Part shown: positions 37,739-46,766 of the stretch, piece after piece
How the letters are laid out: every line of letters begins with the position of its first letter
How positions within the stretch are numbered: the first letter of the stretch is position 1
Program-made: the position numbers and the translations under genes
Assembly (NCBI RefSeq): GCF_013267835.1
Contig: NZ_CP053939.1
Coordinates: 1,612,001-1,676,000, forward strand
Length of the DNA: 64,000 bases
Origin: Neisseria mucosa
Lineage (GTDB): Bacteria > Pseudomonadota > Gammaproteobacteria > Burkholderiales > Neisseriaceae
Direction of reading: 5' to 3'
The notes under the pieces: generated by a model
The model's database searches: none
What the model was told of the DNA's origin: nothing
Seen by the model: the letters and a program-made list of their open reading frames with translations, nothing else

Positions 37739-38169
37739 GGTTTTACTCCTACTAAAGTCAGGCATGGTTTGCCTTGTGGTTATCTATCATTATAAACAAC
37801 TGATTTCAGAGGAATTGTTTTGTTTTTGTTGTGTGTGAAACTTTTTTGCCTGCTGAGTTTCCGAGCGTAAAGGGCGGGAGGCAGTTTCGGTTTGGGTTCC
37901 AGATTTCAGGTCTTTATAATATGTTATTGAGAATTTAGTAGATTTTACGGAGAAATGCAAAGATTTTCTGTTCGGTTCATATAAAAATAAGAGATTAGGC
38001 CGTCTGAAAACGTTTTCTTACCCTTTATCCGCCAAGGTTTACCAAGAAAAAAGAATTTTTCATTTCTTTTTTAATTGACCGTTTTTGTCAGCAATTTCAG
38101 CGCTAACAAACGTGAATCAACCGCCAATCTGCTATCATTTCGACTTATCCCACAACAAGGCAAACCGCC
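37739..38169. other. Intergenic region between mqo and the next gene
   Basis: Holds the mqo leader with a minus-strand TATAAT (37789-37794), an AT-rich middle, one lone DUS near 37998-38010 and the leader of the gene at 38170, with TATCAT near 38133-38138. No gene or structured RNA was recognised. Confidence 0.5.
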
Positions 38170-38664
38170 ATGTATCTGACACAAGAAAAACCCTACCGCC
38201 CCCTATTGGTCGCACTGATGTTCCTCACCCTGCCGCTGGCGATGATATTGCACAATATCGTGCAAATCGCCTTTTCAGACGGCCAAGGCCTGCTGGTCAC
38301 GGTCAAAGACGGCGCATGGGCATGGCAAAGCGGCTGGCAGGATTCCGTCGCATGGTTTGTCTGCGGCATGTTTGCCTTCCTCAATCTGCCGATTGCCGGC
38401 GGGCTGACCAAGCTGGCGTATAAAAAAATGATGCGCCGGCATTCGCGTTACGCCATCTTCCTTGCCGGTGTCGCAGCGTGTGCCTCGGCGGCGGCAGGCT
38501 TGATTTTTGAAGCCATCTTAGGCAATGCCGCATTGGCCGGTATGCGCGGGCAAGGCGTGTTTTACTACACCCTCTCCGTATGGATCATCGCCATGCTGAC
38601 CCTGCCCAAACAACTCACACGCGCACCGGAGCAGCCCATCGTCTTTCACAAGATGAAACGTTGA
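38170..38664 (+). CDS. Four-segment membrane protein, unknown function
   Basis: 164 residues with four hydrophobic segments (about 12-32, 57-80, 95-118 and 128-145). The first loop contains a DUS translated as FSDGQ. No family recognised. It lies alone before rsmG. Confidence 0.65.
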   Translation: MYLTQEKPYRPLLVALMFLTLPLAMILHNIVQIAFSDGQGLLVTVKDGAWAWQSGWQDSVAWFVCGMFAFLNLPIAGGLTKLAYKKMMRRHSRYAIFLAGVAACASAAAGLIFEAILGNAALAGMRGQGVFYYTLSVWIIAMLTLPKQLTRAPEQPIVFHKMKR

Positions 38665-38746
38665 TTCAACAAGCACAAACATTTTCAGACGGCATGCTTT
38701 CCGTTACCATTACATCCAACGCGTTTTAACCAATAAGGAATAACAA

Positions 38747-39376
38747 ATGAATCAGGCGCAACAGCTCCGCGACGGCATACAGGCACTGGGTTTAGACATC
38801 GACGAAGCCAAACAGGCCAAACTGCTAGACTATGCCGCCCTGCTGCAAAAGTGGAACAAAACCTACAACCTGACCGCCCTGCGCGATCCCGCCCAAACCG
38901 TCAGCCACCACCTGCTCGACAGCCTGACCCTCTTGTCCTATATCGAACACGCGCAAACCATGCTCGACGTCGGCTCCGGCGGCGGACAGCCCGGTATACC
39001 CACCGCCATCTGCCGCCCCGACCTCGACATCACCCTCCTCGATGCCAACACCAAAAAAACCGCCTTTCTGCAACAAGCCGTCATCGAACTCGGCCTTAAA
39101 AACGTCCGCGTCATCAGCGGCCGCGTAGAAGCCGCCGCCGACTGCCGCACCGACGTCATCACCAGCCGCGCCTTTGCCGAACTCGCCGACTTCGTCAACT
39201 GGACCGAGCACCTCCTCAAAGACGGCGGCTACTGGGCGGCCATGAAAGGCGTATACCCGCAAGAAGAAATCGACAAACTGCCCGAAAGCGTCGCCGTCGA
39301 AAAAGTCGAAGCATTGCACGTCCCCCAACTCAATGCCGAACGCCATATCGTCATCATCCGCAAAAAGGCCGTCTGA
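38747..39376 (+). CDS. rsmG: 16S rRNA (guanine527-N7)-methyltransferase RsmG
   Basis: 209 residues. SAM-binding LDVGSGGGQPGIPTAI, NLTALRDPAQTVSHHLLDSL and VITSRAFAELADFV define RsmG (GidB). It methylates G527 of 16S rRNA; loss gives low-level streptomycin resistance in other bacteria. The last codons and the stop (GCC GTC TGA) are read from a DUS. parA follows 67 bases later in the common rsmG-parA order. Confidence 0.97.
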   Translation: MNQAQQLRDGIQALGLDIDEAKQAKLLDYAALLQKWNKTYNLTALRDPAQTVSHHLLDSLTLLSYIEHAQTMLDVGSGGGQPGIPTAICRPDLDITLLDANTKKTAFLQQAVIELGLKNVRVISGRVEAAADCRTDVITSRAFAELADFVNWTEHLLKDGGYWAAMKGVYPQEEIDKLPESVAVEKVEALHVPQLNAERHIVIIRKKAV

Positions 39377-39443
39377 AAACAACCCAAGCATACCGAATAA
39401 CGGTACAATCCAGCCATCCACACTTAACACGACAGCAAAGCAA

Positions 39444-40214
39444 ATGAGCGCACAAATCCTCGCCGTCGCCAACCAAAAAGGCGGAGTCGGCAAAACCACC
39501 ACCACCGTCAACCTAGCCGCCTCCCTGGCCTCCAAAGGCCGCCGCGTCCTCGTCGTCGACCTCGACCCCCAAGGCAACGCCACCACAGGCAGCGGCATCA
39601 ACAAAGCCACCATCGAAAACGGCGTTTACCAAGTCGTCCTCGGCGAAACCGACATCCCCAACGCCGTCGTCCGCAGCAAAGAAGGCGGCTACGACGTATT
39701 GGGTGCCAACCGCACACTGGCCGGCGCAGAAGTCGAACTCGTCCAAGAAATCGCACGCGAAATCCGCCTCAAAAACGCCCTGCAGCTCGTTGCCGACAAC
39801 TACGACTACGTCCTCATCGACTGCCCCCCGTCCCTGACCCTGCTCACCCTCAACGGCCTGGTCGCCGCCAACGGCGTCATCGTCCCCATGCTTTGCGAAT
39901 ACTACGCCCTCGAAGGCATTTCCGACCTCGTGGCCACCGTCCGCAAAATCCGCCAAGCCATCAACCCCGACCTCGACGTAACCGGCATCGTCCGCACCAT
40001 GTACGACAGCCGCAGCCGCCTCGTCGTCGAAGTCAGCGAACAGCTCAAACAACACTTCGGCAACCTGCTCTTCGATACCGTCATCCCCCGCAACATCCGC
40101 CTCGCCGAAGCCCCCAGCCACGGCCTCCCCGCCCTCGCCTACGACGCCCACGCCAAAGGCACCCAGGCTTATCTAGACTTGGCCGACGAACTGATTGCAC
40201 GGTTGGAAAAATAA
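39444..40214 (+). CDS. parA: Chromosome-partitioning ATPase ParA (Soj)
   Basis: 257 residues. Deviant Walker A KGGVGKTT at 12-19, VLVVDLDPQGNATTGSG, and YVLIDCPPSLTLLTLNGL. With ParB and parS it segregates the chromosome origin. The start at 39444 is chosen over an in-frame ATG at 39333 that lies inside rsmG. The usual downstream parB is not present; a terminator and an AT-rich two-gene unit follow. Confidence 0.95.
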   Translation: MSAQILAVANQKGGVGKTTTTVNLAASLASKGRRVLVVDLDPQGNATTGSGINKATIENGVYQVVLGETDIPNAVVRSKEGGYDVLGANRTLAGAEVELVQEIAREIRLKNALQLVADNYDYVLIDCPPSLTLLTLNGLVAANGVIVPMLCEYYALEGISDLVATVRKIRQAINPDLDVTGIVRTMYDSRSRLVVEVSEQLKQHFGNLLFDTVIPRNIRLAEAPSHGLPALAYDAHAKGTQAYLDLADELIARLEK

Positions 40215-40243
40215 ACAGGGATATGAAACAGGGATATGAATAT

Positions 40244-40287
40244 AAAAAGGCCGTCTGAAAGTTGGGGAATACTTTCAGACGGCCTTT
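40244..40287 (+). terminator. DUS hairpin after parA
   Basis: AAAAAGGCCGTCTGAAAGT pairs with ACTTTCAGACGGCCTTT. Confidence 0.8.
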
Positions 40288-40308
40288 GGTTTAGTTGGAA
40301 AGAACATT

Positions 40309-40359
40309 TTTAAAAAAGACTGCGTGCGTGCTACACTCACTTAATTTGAAACAAATTAA
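40309..40359 (+). promoter_or_regulatory. Promoter and operator-like repeat of the ImmA/cyclase-like unit
   Basis: -35 TTTAAA (40309-40314) and -10 TACACT (40332-40337) are 17 bases apart. Four bases on lies TTAATTTG-AAA-CAAATTAA (40341-40359), an inverted repeat with 8-base arms, at the expected position of a repressor operator around the transcription start. Confidence 0.5.
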
Positions 40360-40367
40360 TTGAAGAA

Positions 40368-40427
40368 AGTCCAACCTAGCAGTAAAATCGGGCATTATAA
40401 TGCCCGATTTTACTGCTAGGTTGGACT
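40368..40427. repeat. Perfect 60-bp palindrome
   Basis: Two exact 30-base arms meet at 40397/40398 with no spacer; the arms begin AGTCCAACCTAGCAGTAAAA. It ends five bases before the ATG at 40433, so the only ribosome-binding candidates (AGG or GGA in 40418-40425) lie inside the right arm and would be masked in a folded mRNA. It has no T run. It is not a DUS or dRS3 element. Confidence 0.95.
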
Positions 40428-40432
40428 ATATT

Positions 40433-40972
40433 ATGAATCACACAATGTATACAAACCCAATACCTCTATATGCGAAAAAAAAGAGAGTGGAAGAGTTTGC
40501 GCAAGAAATATCGACTAAACTGCAATTCAACTATACAGACGACCTTTTTGTACTAGTAAAAAAATTAGGAGGGAAAATTTCTATTGGGCATACTAGCCAA
40601 GAAGATGTGCACAGTGGCTCAATTTTGGTGGATAAGGATGCTAAATTTGAAATATTTATTTCCCCTTTCACATCCATTGAAAGGGATAGATTCACAATTG
40701 CCCATGAATTAGGTCACTTTTTTTTACATTACCCTAATGTTCGGGAAAAGATGGGAAATAATGAAATTTTTAGGGCTACTAGATATGTAGATTTAGATGA
40801 CAAGGATCAACAAGTTGCTGAAAGAGAAGCTAATTGGTTTGCAGCTTCTTTATTAATGCCAGAAGAAAAATTTAAGCAAATATATAAAAAAGGAACAGTA
40901 GATGCTGAGCTAGAGTTTCAGGTTAGTACATCTGCAGTAAATATTCGAGCCAAATCACTTGGCTTGTTGTAA
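40433..40972 (+). CDS. ImmA/IrrE-type zinc metallopeptidase
   Basis: 179 residues. Zincin motif HELGH at 91-95 in RFTIAHELGHFFLHYP, and the downstream EREANWFAASLLMP (about 130-143) that supplies the third zinc ligand; both define the ImmA/IrrE domain (DUF955). Family members cleave repressors (ImmA on ImmR, IrrE on DdrO) and act in stress or mobile-element switches. No HTH domain is fused and none is encoded beside it. An in-frame ATG at 40400 lies inside the palindrome and would add 11 residues; the ATG at 40433 is preferred. Twelve bases before the cyclase-like gene. AT-rich. Confidence 0.85.
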   Translation: MNHTMYTNPIPLYAKKKRVEEFAQEISTKLQFNYTDDLFVLVKKLGGKISIGHTSQEDVHSGSILVDKDAKFEIFISPFTSIERDRFTIAHELGHFFLHYPNVREKMGNNEIFRATRYVDLDDKDQQVAEREANWFAASLLMPEEKFKQIYKKGTVDAELEFQVSTSAVNIRAKSLGLL

Positions 40973-40984
40973 TTTAGGATTTTT

Positions 40985-42106
40985 ATGACTCCCCATGAAA
41001 GTGTAAAACCTACAATACAGGAATCTACATCTTATGAGGTTCCTGCATATAGAGTCCGATTGTTTTTATCAGTTGATTTAACGGGTTCGACCGCATTTAA
41101 ACATAGTAAGAGTAGTCCACTGGAATGGCTAAAGGCCTTTCAGCAGTTTTATGGAACATTTCCAAGAAAATTGTCAGAACTTTATCAGCAAATAGGACAG
41201 TCTGCCGGCTTATCCGATGAAGAGTTAGAATCAGGTTCTCCTAAACTTTGGAAAACTGTAGGTGATGAAATCTTATTTTGCTGTAAAATAGAAAGCGTAC
41301 ATCATGTGTCAGTTTGTATTGAGGCTTTCATACAAACATTACAACAATTCGGAGAGGTTATACAACAATTTAATCTTAATACGAAAGGAAATGCATGGGT
41401 TGCCTCATTTCCCACTCCTAATAGTAGTATTATGCCAATATCTGCTGAAGATTCTGCTACCGACTCCTTGAGTGGAAACAACGATTTGGTTTCGGAGGAA
41501 ATGGAAGAACAGGCTGATCTGCACCCTAATAAATTTGATTTTTTAGGGAAGGGGATTGATTCAGGTTTCCGAATATCTAAGAACTCATCAATTGACACAC
41601 TAACTATTTCTCCAGGTTTAGGTATTTTGTTGCTAGATGCGTGTCAAAATAAAAAACTTACTAAATTTGAACGGAAAATAAGGTTAGCAGAAATGCAATG
41701 CTTCAAAGGTGTTGCTGATGGTAACTTATATCCAGTATTAGTAATTGATGTTTTTAGGAATAAAGACTATGAAGAGCTTGTAAATGCTCAGAATAATCTT
41801 TTAGGTGTGCGATATAAACAGGACCATGAAGAATTACAAAATTTCTTGAAAGAATTTTTAAATTTTTATAAGATCGAAATTCCAGAAGTCAAGCTTTATG
41901 CAGCAGATAGTACTCCCATTTGTCCAAGCTTTTATGAAATATATAAAAATGAATGGGAACGTAGTAAAGAGGAGCTTGTAGCAAAAAATAGTCTTGAAGA
42001 GGAATCTATTAACGATATTGATGAAAAGGAGTCTAAAGAAAATCTACAGTTAGATCAGAGTGAAAAATTCGTAGCAGAATTGAGTGAAAACCTAAAAGAT
42101 CAGTAG
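40985..42106 (+). CDS. Class III nucleotide-cyclase-like protein
   Basis: 373 residues. The cyclase homology domain covers about 22-215: first metal Asp in LSVDLTGSTAF (D31), second in WKTVGDEILF (D94), and GKGIDSGFRISK (188-199), where Arg196 matches the transition-state Arg of class III cyclases while the usual Asn is Asp (D192). An acidic insert (about 150-180) separates the two halves. The C-terminal 150 residues are unfamiliar and end in a very acidic tail. The product nucleotide is unknown. AGGAT precedes the ATG; same transcript as the metallopeptidase. Pycsar antiphage systems use a cyclase of this class, but their known effectors differ. Confidence 0.7.
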   Translation: MTPHESVKPTIQESTSYEVPAYRVRLFLSVDLTGSTAFKHSKSSPLEWLKAFQQFYGTFPRKLSELYQQIGQSAGLSDEELESGSPKLWKTVGDEILFCCKIESVHHVSVCIEAFIQTLQQFGEVIQQFNLNTKGNAWVASFPTPNSSIMPISAEDSATDSLSGNNDLVSEEMEEQADLHPNKFDFLGKGIDSGFRISKNSSIDTLTISPGLGILLLDACQNKKLTKFERKIRLAEMQCFKGVADGNLYPVLVIDVFRNKDYEELVNAQNNLLGVRYKQDHEELQNFLKEFLNFYKIEIPEVKLYAADSTPICPSFYEIYKNEWERSKEELVAKNSLEEESINDIDEKESKENLQLDQSEKFVAELSENLKDQ

Positions 42107-42125
42107 TGTAATTTCTTTATATGCC

Positions 42126-42160
42126 TAAAGCCGTCTGAAAATTTTCAGACGGCTTTTTTA
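42126..42160. terminator. DUS hairpin between convergent genes
   Basis: TAAAGCCGTCTGAAAATTTTCAGACGGCTTT-type stem with a T run, between the cyclase-like gene (plus) and the hrpA remnant (minus). Confidence 0.8.
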
Positions 42161-42164
42161 TCCT

Positions 42165-45116
42165 TTATTTAATTCCCTCCCACTCCTTCAACAACCTCTT
42201 CACCGACACCGGATAAGGTGTCTTCAATTCCTGCGCGAACAGCGACACTCCCAATTCTTCAATCATCCATTTAAACGCGGCGAGGTCGTCTGAAATGGGT
42301 TGTCCTTGTTTCACCAAGCTATCTGTTTTTTCCAGCCACATTTGTTCCAATTCCTGTATATCGGCTTCGCGGGCTGCGTCGCGGGCGGGGTTGCCGCTGT
42401 ATTTTTCGAGGCGCAGGGTCATGGCTTTGAGGTAGATGGGGAGGCGCGGCCATTGTGCCCATGGGGTATGACTGGCAAAGCCGGGGGCAAGCAGGGTTTG
42501 CAGGCGTAGTCTTAGAAGGTGGGTCAATGGGTGTTTGCCGAGTTTGCCGTTGAGTTCGGCGTAGGCGGCGGCGGTTTCCTGCAAGTAGCGGCTGAGGGCT
42601 TCTTTGACGGCGGGCAGGCGGCTGCGGGCGCGTTTGATTTGCTCTTTAAAGGCTTTTTCGTTGCGCGGCAGCTCATCTTCGCCGATAAAGGCGCGGTCGC
42701 AGACGGCTTGGGTGAGGTCGTCGCGCAGGGTGTCGGCGTTGATGTGTTTGAGCAGCATGGCGGCTTGGGTAAAGCCTTGGATGCCTTTGTTCAAATCTTT
42801 TACCTGCTCTTTTAATTGCAGCTTCATCAATTCGATCACGCCTTGACGGTGTGCCTGCTCTGCGGCGGCGGACGTGTCGAACAGGCGCAGGGCGATGCGG
42901 CCGTCTTTTTCTTTTTGCAGGCCGAGGTAGCCGGTGAGCTGTTGTTTGCCGCGGGCGAATTTGATGGATTCAGGCAGGGTGCCGATGTCCCATGCGGTAA
43001 CGTTGTCGCGCTCGAATTCTTGGGTGTTGTCGCGGAAGGTAACGGCGGCGGCTTGGCCGAGTTGTTGCTGCAACTCATGCAGTTTGCGGCCGCCGGCGAG
43101 TTCTTGTCCGCCGTCGTCGATAATGCGCAGATTCAGATAGCAGTGTTCGGGCAATTCTTGCACCGCCCATGCGTCTTGGTCGATTTGCTCGAGAATCCGC
43201 ATATCGCCGGCGCTTTTGGCGATAAAGTGCGCCAACTGGGGAATGATGGCCGCTTGGCGGTCGGGATTGCTTTCGAGGAATTTGGTGATGAAATCGGGTA
43301 CGGGCACGCAAATGCGGCGGATTTGCTTCGGCAGGGCTTTAATCAGCAGCTGGATTTTTTCGCGCAACATACCGGGTACCAGCCATTCGAGCGACGGCGC
43401 GTGCAGGCGGTTGAGGACGGTCAGTGGCACGGTCATGGTCACGCCGTCGAGCGGATGGTGCGGCTCGAAGCGGTAGGAAAGTTTGAACTTGCCGTCTGCG
43501 GTTTGCCAAAATTTGGGGAACTGCTCTTCGGTGATGTGTGCGGCGGCGTGTTGCATCAGATCGTCGCGGCTAAGGAACAGCAGGCGCGGATTGTCGCGCT
43601 CGGCGGTTTTGAGCCAGGCTTCAAAGGTGCGGATATCGGCAAGGGGTAGGGGTTTCAGACGGCCTTTTGGGGATATGGGCTGCTTTTTGGGTTTGGGGTC
43701 GTCTGAAACATTTTGTAGGGTGTGTGAACTCGGTTCGCGCTCGCGGTTGGACGCATCTTTGGAATCCGCGTGCGCGGCTTGCTCCACACGCCCTGCGTTG
43801 CGCTGGTTTGCTTGTCCGTTTTGTCCGGTTGTCTTGTCCGACTGGGTTTGTCCGCCCTCTTCGCTTCCCCAAACGCCGCCTTTCTCGTCTTTCCACACCA
43901 GCTCGGGCAGGCGTTCGTTATAAAACGCAAACAGTGCTTCGTCGTCGACCAATACGTCTTGCTTGCGCGATTTGTGTTCGAGTTCGGTAATTTCTTTAAT
44001 CAGCTTTTTATTGTGTGCAAAAAAGGCCGTCTGAAGATTGCTTTCCTGCGCCACCAATGCGCCGCGGATAAAGATTTCACGCGCTTCTTCAGGCGCAACT
44101 TTGCCGTAAGACACGGGACGGCGCGGCAATACGGTCAGGCCGTAAAGCGTTACGCGTTCGCTGGCGACGACTTCGCCGCGTTTTTGTTCCCAGTGCGGCT
44201 CGAAATAATGGTAGCGGACAAGGTGCGGCGCTTCCTGCTCTATCCATTCGGGCTGGATAACGGCGACGTCGCGCGCGTAAAGGCGCGTGGTCTCAACCAA
44301 TTCTGCCGCCATCACCCATTTGGGTTTGGCTTTGAACAGGGCTGAGGCGGGGAACAGGTGGAAACGGCTGCCGCGCGCGCCGGTGTAGTCGTTGCCGTCG
44401 GGCGACTTCATGCCGACGTTGGCGATAAGGCCGGTCAGCAGGGCGCGGTGGATTTGTTCGTAGCCGGCTTCTTTTGCGGCGCGGATTTGGGCGCGGTGTT
44501 GTTTCTTGTCCAGTTGTTTTTGTTTGAGTTTGGCCGCCAAATCTTGGTCGCCTTGACTTTCAGACGGCCTTAATTGTTCTTGGGAAGGAGGTTGTCTAAA
44601 CGCGGCTTCTTTGGTGGTCAAGCCCATTTCAATCGCGGTTTGGGCAAGCTGGTGGTGCAGCTCGCGCCATTCGCGCATCCGCAGGTGCGACAGGAAATAT
44701 TGGCGGCACCATTGCACCAGCTGCTTGTTGGACAAGCCTTTGTCGCGCTCGCGCTGGAAGCTGTCCCAAATATTCAGATAGGCAAGGAAGTCGGATTGCT
44801 TGTCGGTAAAGCGTTCATGCGCCTTGGCCGCGGCATCGCGCGCTTCCAACGGCCGCTCGCGCGGGTCTTGAATCGACAGCGCGGACGCAATTACCAATAT
44901 TTCCGCCATGCAGTCGTGCTTCTTCGCCGCCAGCAAAATACGCGCGATTTTCGGGTCGATAGGCAGGCGCGCCATTTGTTCGCCGAGTTTGGTTAAGCGG
45001 TAGCGCGTGTTGGCACCGATATGGCCCGAACTGTTTTGCAGGCCGTCTGAAACATTGGCTGGGTTGGATCGGGCATCCATACCTGATCCGCGTACTTGGT
45101 TTTTCATATTTTGCAT
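42165..45116 (-). pseudogene. hrpA: ATP-dependent RNA helicase HrpA, C-terminal part of a split gene
   Basis: 983 codons without the helicase core. They hold the HA2 winged-helix/ratchet part (from RYRLTKLGEQMARLPIDPK, about 37-130), the OB-fold region (near 250-350) and the long HrpA-specific DUF3418 C terminus ending WMIEELGVSLFAQELKTPYPVS. The missing N-terminal 464 codons are at 50845-52239 on the same strand. The break is exact: the N part ends GAVEEM-stop and this part starts MQNMKNQ, so the intact protein probably read GAVEEMQNMKNQ. It could still be translated from the ATG at 45116. Several DUS lie inside the frame. Confidence 0.85.
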
Positions 45117-45181
45117 AGTCTTGTCGGTCGGGCATTTTCCCCGACATCATCTTAATTTGTCTTTATTGGTTTGCACGCCGC

Positions 45182-46756
45182 TTATTGCGGATAAACATAT
45201 TCCGCCTTGCCGTCGCGAATGTTCAAGCTGCCTGCATCGCCTGTAATCAGGTTGCCCGTTACCGAGCCTTCGCTACAACCTGAAACCGGCATATCGTAGC
45301 CCAGCGTGTGAATCAGGAACGTTGAAAGCTGCTGATGGAAGGCAATCTCGCAAGGTGCAAAAGCTTGGTTGGCAGTCTGTTGCACGGCCTTATCCGGGCT
45401 GTACAACACCAGCGGCACAAGATAGCTGTCAGGCTGCACCGTGCCTTGATTGTAGGTATCTTGGCGCACATACTGGCCATGATCGGAGGTATAGGCAAAC
45501 AGCCAGTTGCCGTCAGGCTGCTTTTGCAGCTGCTCGAATACGGTTTGAATCATTTGGTCGGTTTTGTGGATGGTGTTGTCGTACTTATCCACAATACTGG
45601 CTTCGCCGAATACTTTATCTTGAGGCTGCAACAATGCGCCGTATGGGACGTGCGAACCGCGTTGGTGCAACACAATAAAATGCTTGCCCTGTTGCAAATT
45701 GATTTTGTCGAACAGGGGCAACAGTTTATCGTCGGGCATATTGTCGCCGTTGCGGTAACCGAGTTGGGTCGGCTGAATCAGATGGTCGATCCACTTTTTA
45801 CCGATTAAGTTCAAAATCGCCATCTCGTTTTCCGCCTGCGCGCTGTAAAAATACGTTTCATAGCCCTGCTCTTTGGCGAGGCGGAACATATTGGTATCGC
45901 CGCTGCTGATTTGTTCGTAGCCGTTGGCATGCGGTATCGCATTAAAAAAGCTGGGCAGGGACACAGCCGTCATCAAAGCGGCGGAATAGCTTTGTTTCAC
46001 AATCGGCTTAAATTCGGCTTGCGACAGCTGGGTCAAAAACGGCGAAGTTTCACGCCCGTAGCCAAACAATTTCAAATGCGCCGCGCTTTCGCTTTCACCC
46101 ATAATCAAAACGATATTTTGAACACTGCCCTGCCCGATTTTGCTTGGCGCAGACTGTTTGAACACAGGAATCTTGCTTAAATCAAACAACTGATACGGCA
46201 ATACGCGCCCGACAAAATAGCCGAAGCTGAAATAATTGGCTTTGACGCGGCTGTATGTCGGCTTAGGCGAAATACCGTGTTCCTGCGTTGTACTGAATGA
46301 ACGTCCAAAAATCAGCAACATCGCCGCAATAAATACAATATCGGCAGAAAAATGCGTCTTACGGCGGAACTTGGCAAGGCTGCAAAACAGCACGACTTCC
46401 AACACGCCCCACACCACAGGCAGCCACAACTTATCCAACATCGACGCGCCCGCGCTGCCGACTTCGGTAACCTCTTTCAGCATCAGCCAATAATTGATGC
46501 CCGTCATCCAACTTTGATAAACCGCGTAATGCACATTGTTGGCAATGATGCTGAGCGCAAAAAACAACGCAATCAGCAAACGCGTTGCCTTATAACGCGC
46601 AAACAGATACAGCGCAGCAATCACAAATGTCAGCGCAAACGTTTCCGCCATTTTCGCAGCCGGCAGGGTTTCAATCCCAAATACAAAGCGATAGGCAATT
46701 TCGCTGGCAGTCAGCAAAGACGAATACAGAAAGAGAACGAAAAGGGATTTTTTCAT
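45182..46756 (-). CDS. lpt3: LOS phosphoethanolamine transferase (Lpt3-like)
   Basis: 524 residues. Five N-terminal membrane segments (to about 155) precede a periplasmic sulfatase-fold domain: metal-binding Glu in LIMGESES (E221), nucleophile-candidate Thr263 in LMTAVSLPSFF, HQRGSHVPYG and TSDHGQY. It transfers phosphoethanolamine from phosphatidylethanolamine to a sugar or lipid of the lipo-oligosaccharide. Length and sequence resemble meningococcal Lpt3 (inner-core heptose II, O-3) more than the lipid A enzyme, though the acceptor was not tested. It lies between two copies of hrpA sequence. A stem GTCGGG/CCCGAC at 45127-45145 follows its stop. Confidence 0.8.
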   Translation of the reverse strand: MKKSLFVLFLYSSLLTASEIAYRFVFGIETLPAAKMAETFALTFVIAALYLFARYKATRLLIALFFALSIIANNVHYAVYQSWMTGINYWLMLKEVTEVGSAGASMLDKLWLPVVWGVLEVVLFCSLAKFRRKTHFSADIVFIAAMLLIFGRSFSTTQEHGISPKPTYSRVKANYFSFGYFVGRVLPYQLFDLSKIPVFKQSAPSKIGQGSVQNIVLIMGESESAAHLKLFGYGRETSPFLTQLSQAEFKPIVKQSYSAALMTAVSLPSFFNAIPHANGYEQISSGDTNMFRLAKEQGYETYFYSAQAENEMAILNLIGKKWIDHLIQPTQLGYRNGDNMPDDKLLPLFDKINLQQGKHFIVLHQRGSHVPYGALLQPQDKVFGEASIVDKYDNTIHKTDQMIQTVFEQLQKQPDGNWLFAYTSDHGQYVRQDTYNQGTVQPDSYLVPLVLYSPDKAVQQTANQAFAPCEIAFHQQLSTFLIHTLGYDMPVSGCSEGSVTGNLITGDAGSLNIRDGKAEYVYPQ

Positions 46757-46766
46757 AATGGGAAGT

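Noticed and set aside
40400..40432. ATG inside the palindrome as the metallopeptidase start
   Set aside because: It would add 11 residues coded by the palindrome arm and has no upstream ribosome-binding site; the ATG at 40433 suits the family length better.
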